A stretch of DNA of 64,000 nt, taken from positions 4,030,001 through 4,094,000 of the forward strand of contig NC_134951.1 of the NCBI RefSeq assembly GCF_965638725.1, written 5' to 3'. Position numbers and translations under genes: made by a program. The DNA comes from Aptenodytes patagonicus (Eukaryota > Chordata > Aves > Sphenisciformes > Spheniscidae). The notes beneath the pieces were generated by a model. It was not told where the DNA came from, did no database searches, and saw only the letters and a list, made by a program, of their open reading frames with translations. Positions within the stretch are counted from its first letter, which is position 1. Every line of letters begins with the position of its first letter. Positions 1 through 13,500 of the stretch are shown in pieces.

Positions 1-1848
1 CTGCCTGTTTTAATTGTGCCTTGGGTTAGCATCTCTGTGTTCCAAGTCTTTGTTTCCCATTAAATATGTGCACTTGCTGCATCATCTTAGGTTTCTGAGA
101 CCACATCCACTAGTACAGCATCAAAGAACATTGATGTTGTTTTCTTTTATCTGCAACCCAGCTTGTCTGCAGCATTTATCACTCCCTGTTTATGACTAAA
201 TTGAATTAATGTGATTAGCTTGACCAGATTCATGCGACGAAATCACTAGAAAATTAAAGGAGTTCAGGGATCTTTCTATTTTTGTCTCATAATTGGAGTA
301 CTCTCACATGTCCTGTCTTCATCTGCTGTCAAAAGACATCCAAACTGACCTGTTGTAATAACTAGCACCACAGTTTTGATTTTAATTTCAGCTGGGCAGG
401 TCAAACACGTGATCAGAGTGTTCTCCTGTTTGGAGGCAAAGCAGCAGATGCTTTCCCAGCTCAGCAGAGGAAGCTTGCAGGCATTTCAATGAGAATCAAA
501 AGGCAAGAAGCTAAAGTGCTGTCTGGCGAGAAGGGAGGATGTGTGAGAGCAGGATTGAAGGCAGCAGAAGGAAATCCCTCGGAGCTCAAGGAAGGATTGC
601 AGGAGATGGTTCTGCTTCTGTTCACGTTTTGCTTTCTATGTGTAGCTGAAATCCTTTTTAGATTTCAGGGATCGAATCGCTTCCGATGGTTGCGTTTACC
701 AGCACGCAGATGCAGGTGCTAACATGAATCCATTGATAAGCTGCTTTTTTTCTTTCAGAGGTTTGAAAGTGCACTGATAGCTTATTTGTGGATCTCTTGG
801 CTTTCTGAACATATGCTTCTTGGAAGGCTTACATTTAAAAACCTAATTATTTTATAGTGCTACGTTTCAAGGGCAATAATTCATTTCTTTAAAATATGCA
901 TGCCTAACAGCTGTTGGTTAATTCTTGGCTTTTAACCCAAAACTTCAGATGTAACTCCTTTTTAATGAAATGGTGGCAAGAGCCATGTTCAAATGACTCA
1001 CATTTCCCGAACAATAGATAAATATATTGGTGACCAAATATTTCTTGTTCCATAGTTAAACTTTCTTATGTGACAGGCTAGAACAAGTAAATGGCTGGTT
1101 TTCTTTTTTCCTCCAATAAGTCAAATGAGTGGAATTCAGAAGGTTACCTCCCTCTCCGTTAAGTCATCCATCTGGATCTGTCATGCCTTACCTTCCCCAA
1201 TATGGTAACAACTTGTCAGAAACTGCATTTCATCCCCACTGCAGCTCTAGTAATGTTTTAATTCCACATTTGTCTGCTACAGGAGAGTTGTTTTAACTCT
1301 GACCCATTCTATAACGGCAAAGTAAAGCTATAAAAGTTAAGATCAAAAAAAGTTTGATATGGTATTATACTGTATAATAATAATAATTTATCTGCTTATC
1401 TTGGCATACGTTGTGCCAAATGTGTTTTTCTCCCAACGCGCATACCCCCTGTGTGATTTCACTCCATTGCATTGATCTGACAAAGTGTCATCTAGCATTG
1501 CCCCTAGAATTTGATAGCAAACACCCGAGCCCTCTACCTCTGCAGCTCAGCTCCGGGATTAGGGAGGCTGCTATACTATCACAGCATTCTTGCATTTAGT
1601 CCATGGAGGTGTTAAGGGAAGAACTGTTAAGGCAAATGACTTCATTTCATCTAAAGAAATTGGAGGAATTACGTTTCAGTGGGCTGTCACGTGCTGACGG
1701 CTGTTGGCGTGTGCGCTACCCGTTTATTTTCTTGGGAATAACCTACAGCACAGGTCAGCAGGGCTTTTGTCAAGTGTCTTTCCGTGACCTGCCGTTCTGA
1801 TAAACCCAGCATATCGACAGGAGTAGTTCAGCTGAGAATTAAGTCATA

Positions 1849-2606
1849 TTGGGTCCTGCACTTCGGCCACAACAACCCCATGCAGCGCTACAGGCTTGGG
1901 GAAGAGTGGCTGGAAAGCTGCCTGGCGGAAAAGGACCTGGGGGTGTTGGTCGACAGCCGGCTGAACATGAGCCGGCAGTGTGCCCAGGCGGCCAAGAAGG
2001 CCAATGGCATCCTGTCCTGGATCAGAAATAGTGTGGCCAGCAGGAGTAGGGAAGTGATCGTGCCCCTGTACTCGGCACTGGTGAGGCCGCACCTCGAATA
2101 CTGTGTTCAGTTTTGGGCCCCTCACTCCAAGAAGGACGTCGAGGTGCTGGAGCGTGTCCAGAGAAGGGCAACGAGGCTGGTGAGGGGTCTGGAGAACAAG
2201 TCTGATGAGGAGCGGCTGAGGGAACTGGGGTTGTTTAGCCTGGAGAAAAGGAGGCTGAGGGGAGACCTCATCGCTCTCTACAACTCCCTGAAAGGAGGTT
2301 GTAGCGAGGTGGGGGTCGGTCTCTTCTCCCAAGGAACAAGCGATAGGACGAGAGGAAATGGCCTCAAGTTGTGCCAGGGGAGGTTTAGATTGGACGTGAG
2401 GAAAAATGTCTTTACTGAAAGAGTGGTGAAACATTGGACCAGGCTGCCCAGGGCAGTGGTTGAGTCACCATCCCTGGAGGTATTTAAAAGACGAGTAGAT
2501 GAGGCGCTTAGGGACATGGTTTAGTGGGCATGGTGGTGTTGGGTTGACGGTTGGACTCGATGATCTTAGAGGTCTTTTCCAACCTCAATGATTCTATGAT
2601 TCTATA
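1849..2606 (+). mobile_element. CR1 LINE 3' fragment (reverse transcriptase C-terminus)
   Basis: A 5'-truncated chicken-repeat-1 retrotransposon in an MTMR9 intron, sense to the gene. The translated part is open for about 222 codons, from [15 protein letters not shown] through the C-terminal region to DEALRDMV (stop 2522-2524). After the stop comes the typical CR1 3' end: a hairpin-like GGACTCGATGATCTTAGAGG segment and two terminal ATTCTATG/ATTCTATA octamers. No target-site duplication is evident, which is usual for CR1. It resembles the copy at 57,574-58,571 closely (about 14 residue differences over the shared part), suggesting the same subfamily and a fairly recent age. Confidence 0.93.
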
Positions 2607-3150
2607 TGAAGGAATCAGCTCAACGTTTCACTAAAAGTCACAGTAAAAGCTCCACAGTGCCTGCAGGCTCCAAATCGCTGTACTGCGAGGTGAGACTTGG
2701 AAAGATACTATAGGCAAATATATGAATGGAGTAAAAGATGCACAGGATAGTTAATGTTTGCTCATCCAGCTTTTGGTTGTGTATGTTGTGTTTTTGCTTG
2801 AAGCGCTGGGTAGTACCTGAGATCTGGATTGGTTATAGGTATGTCAGGTGAAATGTGTGTAAAAAAACCTTGTGTTCTTCACTGTACTACTGCATAAGTA
2901 GCAAGCGGCTGAATGGAATTAAAAGTATATGCAAGGGGTTTCATATTTTTCTCTGAAGAGTCAGAGAAGAGCTAATAGATCAGAGTAGAGAGGTTTCTCT
3001 TCTGCCAAATTCTACAACAGCAGGATACTACAAACTAACTCTGGAAATTCAGTCTCTTCTTAAAGTTAAGCGAAAAGACCCTGAGAAGTTTGTACACTAA
3101 CAGTATAATTAATATGAAAGTATTTCATTGCCACAAAATCCACTTTCTTA

Positions 3151-3211
3151 TAGAATGATAGAATAGTTTGGGTTGGAAGGGACCTTTAAAGGTCATCTAG
3201 TCCAACACCCC
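3151..3211 (-). mobile_element. CR1 LINE 3' tail fragment
   Basis: About 60 bp read on the + strand as TAGAATGATAGAATAG, then GGTTGGAAGGGACC and a CATCTAGTCCAACACCC end. This is the reverse complement of a CR1 3' terminus. It is only a short remnant. Confidence 0.85.
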
Positions 3212-6200
3212 TCTTCATTCTCTTTTTTTTCCTTCCATTTTGTTGTAGGAAAGAGCTCAGGATTCTGGACAGGTGCTTTATCTTCTGTACTGGAGCTTCT
3301 TAAAAAAAAAAAAGCTGAATTTTCTGGTTTTGGGTTCAGTTTGCAACGGTGTGGATAGCCCATATTCTGCTCTTATCAGAGAAGCATCAATCTTTGCCTG
3401 CATCTGTTGTTACGCTTCTTGTCCACGCACAATCTGTTGCTAACAGGGCTTGTTGTCTTCTGCCTCTTCCATGGGAACGGCCTCTGTCATTGCTGCTTTG
3501 CAGGATCCTTCAAGGTCCATGCTGGTTTCCTGACTTTTCTTTTGAGGCTTATTAGTAGAGCTTGAATTGTTTCACACTCTTGTGGAAAACGACCTCTCCT
3601 AGCAATTATAAGTTTTAGGAGGAAGAGTAACTGTTGTTTTAGCCTTTCAGTAACATTTGAAAATCAGTATCTCTAAGCAAGTACTAGGACAAGAAAAGTA
3701 GAAATGTAAGAGTTAATCCTGCACTGTGTTTAAGAAAATATTTCTGACTACTTTTTTTTTTTCTTTGGAGTCCTCTCTCCTTTCTGCTCAGCCCCCAATC
3801 CTTTGCTGCTTCTAACCTTAACTGGAATTAACTTTTTCTGATTCCTTGAAGTACAGATCTCTTGCTGGGAGAAGCAAAATGTGAACTTTGTACTTTCTCT
3901 GAGTTTCATGCAGCATACTTTTCTGGTGATGTCTGAAGACGAGGTCCACCTCTTCTCTTTCGCTGCAGTCCTTACTGCTTCCCGTATCTGCATCTACTGC
4001 TGCACGTAGTTGAACTGCTGTTACCTCGCTCTTCCAGTTAGTAACGGCAATTTTTTTCTTCCAAACTGCAGACATACCCCAAGCAAAAGCCGGGAAGAGA
4101 CTTGCACTGTGGGGTTTTACTGTCATCTGATTCATGCCGGAGTATATTTTAGCAGTCTGAAGCTGGCACCGCAGCGGTTAACTGGATCTCTGCAGAAGTA
4201 GCTGTGCTGCAGAAGACAAATGGTGCTACCTGCTGCCACGCTCCTCCTCCTTCCCATGTAACAGTAAATTATAACTGGATGACATAACAGTATCCTCTGT
4301 CTCGTGTTATAAATAGAGAGGAGAGGAGGTTATGGGCAGAGTTAAATTACCAAAGTGGGAGATAAATCAGGTTGATACTCTTCCATTCCTTTTCATACTG
4401 GTGATATCAGTGACAGCCAGTCTCTCAAAAAAGCATACCATGGAGTTCTGATTTTGCCCTCTCCACATCCTATGTGGCAGTACGGTATCTATCAGTTCTA
4501 TTCTACATCCATGCATATTTTTTTCATTGTAAACAAATTGCACACCATCGTATGAAATATGCTGTAATTTAACATAAAGACTCCAAAAAGCTATAAAAAA
4601 ATATCGTTGTTGTTGCACTGAAAGCATAAGCTGTGACCAGCTGGCCTCCCTTATGTGATCCAGAACTTTTCATCTCCACCTATGACGTGATTGCCGGAGG
4701 CAATTTAACTTTGCGTCTGGGAGAACCTCTGCTCTTTATAAAATGTAGATGTTCAGAGAAGCTGTTTTGAGGCTAATGAATAATGAAATAAGCTTACGAT
4801 AGGGCTGGTGCAAGACTGTCCGGGTAGGCTACTGAACACAGGTAGCAATTGCTGGTCTTGACGATGGCGATACACACAACGTTGTACCTTTTTCCCAGCA
4901 TCTTTTTCTTAGGCTGCCACCAAAAGGGACAATTTTGCTGTCTCCTACGCCACACATCCCGTGCCTTGGATCTACTGGTGGTGAAGTAGTGCTGTGACTC
5001 AGTTCAGCTTGGTCATCTGATGGAAAGACTTGATTGCCAGAAAACCTTTCTAAATCGCTCCTAGTTTCCGTCGGACCAGTGAGCCATTTATATGTCCAGG
5101 TACCAGTCAGGAGGTGTAAGGCAAGAGGTAGTAAGCCTCTGGAAGAAAGGAAAGAGGAAAAGAGACCTACTTCTGATCAGAGCTGTGTAATTAATGCATG
5201 GTAAACCAACCTTCCTGAATTGACGTGGGGTTTTTTTGTGTATTCTGTTACTGCATAATTTAACTGTCATGCTCTTCTCTTACTTCCTGTGATACCTGCT
5301 TTATCCCCCTACCTTTTTGTCTAGCTGAAGCTTTCTTTGAGCACAAACGAGCGGAGAGTTTTTGTGGCATCTGTACGAGGTCTCTGCGTGCTGCGGTGGC
5401 ACACAAATGCTTCCCAGTCTGTACTGAAAACACCAGCTGAGGAGTTACTTAAGGTCTTGTTTGCTTTCTTACATCTATGTCAGTCAGTGCATAGGAAATA
5501 AAGCAAAAAAAAAAAATTAAAAAAAACAACCCTTGATAGCAGCTGCCTGTTCCCCTTCAAAAGGTTTTTATATTACATTTTAATTTCTTTGTGTCTGGAG
5601 CTTTTACAGGCAAATTTGACTGCTATTCTGCTGCTACTTTTAGGAATTTAGTGCTGCTGTTAAAATCAAAACATGTTGTAGAGGCTTCTGGGTCATTTTC
5701 CTCACCAAGGCTTCTGCCAGCAGGTTTTGTTGGCCATAAGGAATACAGGATAAGTGTGCAATGACTGAAGATGCAGCCCAGCCAAGCCACCGTCCTGCTA
5801 TCGAGGACCGTGAGTTCAGTTCCCTGCCAAACTTTAGGCAAGGTTCTGCTGTGTGCTACGTGCCCCTGGGGAAAATATACGCCTCATGGCTATTGGATGT
5901 ACCCAGATGGTGTCCTTAATGCAGCAGGCGGTGGTGTGGTACCAGCCCAGAAGCAGCAAGCCCTCCCTGAAGGCTGGGCTGGTCCGAGGCCGCAGTTAGG
6001 GCGGTGTCAGCTCTTCCAGCCTGGGCTTCAGTAAGTGAGGGCTTCTCGTCAGTGAGGCTGCTCGTTGACCTTTTGCTTTTGCCTGAGATGGAGCCAGGTC
6101 CTGTGTCTGACCCTGGGTATCAGGTGGCCTGACTTCTCATGCCAGGTGCCTGCGAGGGTGCAGGGTGCCAATGTTCAGCACGTCTTTCACAAGTGCTTGG

Positions 6201-7342
6201 CTGTTGGAAGCTGAAAAATTATATAACGGGAGTTCACGATGAGACCTTGTGTTTAGATGCTGTCCTGGTTCCAGGAGGTGCTTTTGGAGGAAGAGCTGTA
6301 GTGCTTTACGTAAAGCAGAGCCCACAGAAAAGAACCAAGCTGGAAATGTTAAATTGCAATTTTAACCTCAAAGCAGCTTCATTGTCTGGAGCTGATGGAC
6401 ATTCTTGCCTTTCTTGGCCACCTTTGTCTTGTGGACGGCGTTACTAACTCTGCTCTCGGCACAGATAGAGGTTTGAGCCTGTGTTACCTGCATCTAAATC
6501 AACCTTTTTTCCTCTAAAACTGTTGACGTAGGAATACGTTTCTGTTCCAGGGTCTCCCCGAGAGAGAGACATACCATGCTCTTATTTCCTTTGAGACTGA
6601 AGCTACCTGCAAATGCAGTAGGTCATGCTGTAGTGTGTACTGCAGACGTGCTGTCTGCTGTGTCTGTGAAATACTTACAAGCCACAGTCACCCGTTTCTG
6701 ACCACGTGGGTTTATTTCCTGCTGTTTGTTGAGGGTATGGATAAACCAGACGGGGAACCGTTGTTCAACAAGTCCTGCACCTCAAGAACCAGAGTCACCT
6801 GATAACTTCTTCCATTGCTTACCAGCTTTATCTGCACGCTGGGTAATGAGCTTCTGGGAGCTGCTGGCAAGAAGATACTATGATTGCAGGCAGCATCAAG
6901 AGGTGTGGGGGGAAAAAAATAATCGGTCAACAGACCTATAAATGGATACCAAAAGGACTAGGCAGGGACATACCTTCTAATATCTGTAATACACCACCTG
7001 AGAGGTAGGGGATGAGGAGCGCACTGCAGAGAGTGGCCAGGCTTGTTTGTTCTTGAATAGCATTTCTTTTGCCATGTTTTTGTTGGAGACAAGATACGGT
7101 GCTGGATTTGATCTGACCGATTAGTGTAGTTATGCTGTTACAGGGGGTCCAGATTCCTGGATGAACGAAAGTGATTATGTGACAACTGAGCTTCCATCTG
7201 TGGTGCAAATGGAATAGATCACCAATATTACTCTGTGGGTGCTTTATCCTGGACATGGAAGTTCCTCTTCCCTAGTATGTAATGCTGTAACAGCAGCAAT
7301 CTGTTTTCTGACCCAAAGCCTATATGTTCTGATTTTTTTCAG

Positions 7343-7516
7343 ACAGATGAATGGCGTCTAAGCTGCATCAATAAGGAATTCTCTGTCTGTCCCTCCTACC
7401 CTCCGGTTGTCGTCGTCCCCAAATCCATCGATGATGAAGCGCTTCGGAAAGTTGCCATGTTTCGCCATGGCAGTCGCTTCCCAGTCCTCAGCTATTATCA
7501 TAAGAAGAATGGGATG
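7343..7516 (+). CDS. MTMR9: MTMR9 coding exon A (first in window)
   Basis: Preceded by a pyrimidine-rich tract ending CAG and followed by GTAAGC. It starts and ends in phase 0 and gives 58 codons, from TDEWRLSC to YYHKKNGM, corresponding to about residues 140-197. This is the start of the myotubularin phosphatase-like fold, with the conserved [13 protein letters not shown] segment. Confidence 0.95.
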
Positions 7517-10500
7517 GTAAGCTGCATTTGAGTAATGGTTGTACCTGAAGGAAGCGTGTGAATCTGTTCATTTAATGAAAAAACTACTTGTGCTTTAGAC
7601 TTAAGACAGTTCATGAGATGTTCGCTCCTTTTATTTTCCAACTGATTAAGTGTATGCCGTGAAACTGGTTCTGGGTGATGGAATGAGTAATCTCCATCCT
7701 AGAAATAGCTATTAATCTGCTCGTTTGGGAGCGTATGTGGCATGAGCTTGCTCACAGCTGTAAGAGCAAGATGAGACTTGTAAAGCCACCGCTGGCACCC
7801 TTACTTGCTTTGTCTGCCAAGAGGCTTCATGCTGAAAGGATGGCAGAAACCACATTGTCCTGTCTCCGGGTGGTGGGCTGTCTCCTTCGTAACAGTCATG
7901 ATGACAGCAAGTGTTCCCAGAGCCAGCGTCGCTTCTGCTGTGTAACTGTCGAACGAGCGATCAGAACAATCTGTTCTCCGAGCCTGTCGGTATAACATAT
8001 TTCAGGAGTAGCAAATTCTTGCAGTTGCGCAGACTTTACCACTTCTTGACAAGCCAAAATCTAATTGACTGACTGATAAGCTGTAATTAAGAAATGCACT
8101 TTATAAAATTGTTGAGTAATTCTTTGTATCTCTTGCTGATGTAACCAGTTCTGAGCATGTTGGGATGTCCAACCTGCAGCTTGTGAACTTGATCCAGGCT
8201 TCTGAGTCAAATGCTCTAATGTGTTCTCACCTCCCGTTGCCAAGATTTGTAAGCCCTGAATTAGAGGCAGTCTAGTCTGACGTAGTAGTACTTTTGGGGT
8301 TTTTTGTTTTGCTTTAAAATCAGCCATCCACCAACTTTGTAACCGTCGTGCTTTCTGCTTTTTCTCAGCTTGAATGAAAACCGTTGAAGGAAGATTTGTT
8401 CAATTATCTCTCCGAATTGTGCATGTTTCAAGTGTGAGGAATATAACAGCATTTGGCTCGGAGTGCTTGAACTTGTGACAGTAATGCTGTCTGTCACGTT
8501 GCTCTCCTGACTGAGTTCTCGAGCGTGGTTGGGGTTGCTGCCTGGCTGCCCTCGTGCTTTAGTTATCACTTGAGCTGCTGGGATGCTTTCTGAATTGAAA
8601 GGCATTTGCTAAAGAGAAATCTCAGCTAATAAATCTGTGGAGCTAAGGTTTATTAGTCTAGCCACTGGATAAAACTGTACCTAATAGGCATCTTTAACAC
8701 ATGAATGACTTGAGTGTTTTAAAAACAGAGTTGGAAAGAGGCCTTAAAGATGACAATCCTGAAAATGTTGGTTTATAAAGGAGCCATCAGCAGGAAGCCA
8801 GTTCAATGGCTCACAAAGATGGTACTACAGGAATAATTAAAGGGATAAAGCCTCTAAGATGATGTCTGTAATTTAAAAAGTAGCCTGCCAAACGATTGCT
8901 CAATTCAAGGATTTCTAGTTTGTTTTTGAAATGAATTCAGTCCCTTCAAGGGGTTGCACTTAAAAGAACTGCGAAGGGTTCAGGGTGAGGGAGAACAGCA
9001 GCTGTAGGAAGAACTAAAGAGACATTTATGTGCATCAGGCTGTGCAGATAGGGACGTTTGTGTCCAAACGTGGTGGATCGAACGTGAAGCAGATGGAAGT
9101 AGGGAGGTGCGGTGGGGTGAGAGCTGCGCTTGCTGGTGCAACTCCACAGAGAAGAGCTGGAGATCCAGGAGGGCCTCACTTGAATTTCACCCCTGAACTG
9201 ATAGAGGAAGCTTTTTACGGTTGAGTTCTGTCACTCCTGTAAGCATTCTTAAAATGACCTGAGTTTTCATGGAAAATATGAGTACCCTGTGTGAATTTCA
9301 GCGGCACACTTCTCTAGAGAGCCGTTCTCAGTGCCTGGTGTTGAGACCCAGTGACCTAATGCATCAGTCTGCAGTCTGTGTTTACAGACCCCTAAGAAAT
9401 CCTCTAGTGGAGGGGTGTCCTTTGCATAGCGAGTTTAAACTTCCAATTCTTGTCTTGGAGCTCAAGTGATCGGTGGCTTTCAATCTTAAGTCTCTCCATT
9501 TCCAGTGCCTAATTCACGGTTATTTGTCCTCGCAGGTCATGATGCGAAGTAGCCAGCCTCTTACGGGTACGAATGGGCGACGGTGTAAAGAAGACGAGAA
9601 GCTTATTAACGCCACGCTACGGCCTGGCAAGCGTGGCTACATCATTGATACGAGGTCCTTGAATGTTGCCCAGCAGGCCAGGGCCAAAGGAGGGGGCTTT
9701 GAACAAGAAGCGCACTATCCCCAGTGGAGGAGGATTCACAAATGTATTGAGAGGTGGGTGAAACCACGCAGGCTCTCCTCTGTGCTCGGCTTTGTGGGGT
9801 TGCATTGGCAGAACCAATAATAGCTTCATAAAGTATTTGCTTCTGTAAGAAATGGCCGTGTACCCTGGTTCCTGTCAAGAGGAAGTTACTTGGCTTTGGA
9901 AAGCTGTGTTCGGTTCCTTGTTCTGAACAACCTGCTGCAGGTTTCAGACATCAGGCAATCTCCCTGTGCCATCTCTTTCTCGGACCATCTGTAGCTGCAC
10001 TCCAGCCTTCCTGTGTTCCCCTTTGCAGTAGTGCACAGGAATGAGCAAGCCCCTTGCCAGAAAACTTCTGCAGGTGGGGATTTGAACCGTGACAGTCGCA
10101 CTCCTCTTATCCAGTACTTTTCTCTGGACATCTAATATTGTTTGGTTATTTGGAGACAAGTTACTAAGTTAAATAGACTTTTGGTCCAATGTTGTTCAAC
10201 TGCTCTTTAGCCTTAGTTTTGGGGAACCCTTCTACGTGGGCATGCAGTAACGTTACTATTGGAAAGCAGTCGCTCCCCTCATCGCTGTATAGGCCAGCTC
10301 TTGAGGAGCTAATATAAGGAATTTCCTGGCCATTGCTTTGAACTATTTGGTTTTGCTTCTAAAAGTTTTGTGGGCTTCAAATTTGATGTTGATTATTTTA
10401 CAGGTGGACATAAGCATCAGATAGAGGGGAACGAATAAGCCACAACATATAAAGACTAAATATCTCATGCTATTATTATTTGGCTTTGTCAGCTTTTCTG

Positions 10501-13500
10501 AGTTCTGGTCTGCTAGCTGCATCCTCTGTTACACCTGAGCACACGCTGGAATCGGCGTTAAGTGGCGTTTGATCCGTCAGTAGTTTGGTGCCCCTGGAAG
10601 GCATAGCGTGAAACAAGACCAGAGAAGCATCTGGTTTTACCAGCTGCGTGCTGAACACCAGCTTTCCAGGGCTTGAGGACGTACTGCAACAACTGCAGAA
10701 GTGATACAGAATGTATTCCATTTTCCCCCCCTCCGTTTTCTTACATTCTTAAGAAATTAGCCAAACTAATCTTAGTGTGGTTCTACGTCAAGAAGTTGAG
10801 TCTAGTTTAAAACTTTCTGTGTTGCAGTGGCGTTGTGTCCTTGTGATGGATGGCTTTCGGGTTGCTGTTGCAGCTCTACAGGTTAAAACTCCCCCAAAAC
10901 GTCTGGTGTAGTACAGAGAAGGAAGGTGCGGCACTTGAAGCTTGGCTGACACTTGCTAATGTCCATGCCAGGTTGCAATCGCATTTGTATCTGGTAATGG
11001 GAGTGAAGCTACTGAAACACATTTTCCATGGAAAATGTAAGATACAGCAGAACACACACAGAGTTCGGGTAAGATAAGGAGAAGGCTGTACTGTTGTAAG
11101 GCCTTACGAAGCAATTTGTTTTGAGAAGGAGGAGACTACTTATGTCCAAAGAGTGGTATTCTGCTGGCAGTTAGCCATGGCTTGGGATTCCCAGGGAACA
11201 CAGGTTTGCTGAATGAGGAGACATGACTTCTACGGGGTCATACTTTTTGAAATAACTGCATATGAATTGTAGTGCTCTTATTTTGAGATCCGTGTATTTC
11301 TGTAAGCCTGTTGTCCTGGTTGCTGTGTTACTGCTTATGTTTTCAATAATATTTTGCTTTTCCCGAAGGTTTAATATTCTGCAGGAAAGCCTCATCAAAC
11401 TTGTGGAAGCTTGTAATGACCAGTCGCACAATATGGACCGCTGGCTCAGTAAACTGGAAGCTTCCAACTGGCTGACTCATATCAAGGAGATACTAACTGC
11501 GGCTTGTCTCGCTGCTCAGTGTATTGATAGGTAAATCTTTTCCTGAAAGCCTGGAGTCTCTTATTTACTGGTTACAGATTGCTTGTTAAATATCTCTATT
11601 TCCACTTTAAGTATTAGTAACAGGCCACCGTGAACTGGCTTGCTTGTACCCATGCAAGATACTGTTTTGTCACGGTTAAGGAATGTTCCTCCAGTAAATC
11701 ATGCTTGCATTTTTAGAAGTACCAGCCTGAGGGAGGAAATCTTGACTAACTATAGGTATTAGATCGTCTGGTTAAGGTATATTCTGATGCCTGATGCAAC
11801 CAATCTAATTTAGTTAGGTTTTTTGAAGGTTTAGGGTTAGAATGTGCCCATCTGAAATGCTGTTTGGTAGCCCAGTAAAGTGAGAACACGGAGTCTTTTT
11901 AAAAAAAGTCCTTTTTTTTAGCTGAAAGTTTTTTCCAATACCCCACCTCGCTTCTAGAGATTAAAACAATGGTATTTCCTTGCTTTCCCCAGGAATTGGT
12001 CCAGTGCTTTTTCCTCTTGAAATTTTTATCCCCATAGTTCCATCTAAGCAATGCTGTTCATGCCTTACAAGTGCTTGTGACCTCTTTTAACCTGACATTT
12101 CTTTAATAAATAGTGCTGACTTGGCTTACTTGTCCTCAAAATGTCTTCAGACCTCAGGCTGGAGCTAGCAAAAGCTAGCTGTCAGGTGCCAGGGTTTGTA
12201 AGACCAAATGCAGAGGTCTAAATGTGATTTCTTTGTGGCTCTGAGAGGGGAAAGCCCTTCTCAAAACTCAGGGAAAACCTAGCTTTTCATACCAGCTAGG
12301 GAATGTGTTATGCAGATACACAAGTAGGCTGAAATGCAGTTTCATTGGTAAAACAGCATTAATGCATTAAAATACGAGCTGCTGTGCTTTTTAAAAGCAC
12401 TGACGGTGCCTGTTTAGTTATTGACTGTGCCAGAAAAGGATTGCTCTTGATCGATAGTTTTATCTGTAATTCTTTCCCGCATGTGTATAATGAGAAAGAT
12501 TGGTGACGAAACTCTTCTGGCTTGTTGGGACAGTGGACAATTTCATCACTTTTAACCTCGGCTTTGCTTTTTCTGTTTACCTGGAGCTGTGGCAGGCCAG
12601 CTCAGCATTGGCGCCTGGCCTGCCTCACTCGGAGCCTGGAGATCATAGCTGAGCTGACAAGGATGGTTCAGTTATATTGGCCGCGGGGAGGGAACGGCTG
12701 GGACAGACCTTGCAGCATCTGAAAGGTCTGGGGCCTGAAAGATGAAGGGGGAAAATAGCCTTATCCTGGTGTGCGAGCGCACAGGCTGGCAGTTAGCCTT
12801 TGCAATTGTGCTTGGCTGTTAAGCAGCTTCTTTATCTGCCACTGCCTGGGGGGGAGGGAGAGAGTATTTGGAGGTTATCTGTACTGTAGAGGGGCTGGGA
12901 TTGTTTCAGACATAGGACTGTAGTCAAAGATGTTGCAATGTTCAAGGTATAGATTTTTATGCTTTTCACTTCAAAAAGCAAGTAATGCGTGCAGGGTCAC
13001 TGGCTTGGTAGATCGATCTTCCTTACGCTTTGCTGCGTAGGTTGGGTCTCTGCACAGAAAGCAATACAACCTGCAGTTAATTTCCTTTCTGGGTGTAAGG
13101 ATGTTGGCAGAAGCGAGACATTGGGTCAAGGTTTGGGAAGAGTAAGGGGAATAAATGCCATTTAATACCACCCAGACCTTCCCTCAGGAGCACCTGGATG
13201 AGATTCTGATATTGTATCCAAACGCAGCCTAGGATGGAGGAAGAGGGGAGGGAATGAGCTGTCCTGGACAGTTCCCACTGGAGTGTGGGGAGCGACAAGC
13301 ACGTGGGCCCCTAGCAACGTGCAAAACCTTCCTGCCCCGACTCCGAGCTCCCTCTGCTCCTCACGTTGTTCTGCTGATTCACTTGTGCTGGCTGGTCACT
13401 GAGAAGACTTTGTGCTCGGCTCTTTGGCAAGCTTCCTTGCTCAGCACACTAACTCTTCTGCCTTTGTGGAGGCCAAGCTCTGCCATTTCTTTCTTTCTCC

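Larger units (their letters stand above)
1..7342 (+). other. MTMR9: Inferred MTMR9 intron upstream of the first visible exon
   Basis: No exon of the missing MTMR9 N-terminus was found, and no other protein could be recognised on either strand. The stretch is read as intron because the first visible exon has a good acceptor and starts near residue 140. It contains a CR1 copy (1849-2606) and a CR1 tail (3151-3211). Otherwise it is AT-rich unique sequence with short homopolymer runs. Confidence 0.7.

Noticed and set aside
759..800. CTTTCAG acceptor-like site followed by a short open frame
   Set aside because: The translation does not match MTMR9 at the expected position and soon meets stops.
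1784..2524. 246-residue open frame that looks like a gene
   Set aside because: It is the C-terminal part of a CR1 reverse transcriptase in a truncated LINE, not a host gene. The antisense 196-residue frame over it is its shadow.
1..7342. N-terminal MTMR9 exons (PH-GRAM domain)
   Set aside because: Searched by eye for the conserved segments before residue 140 without success. They are inferred to lie upstream of the window.
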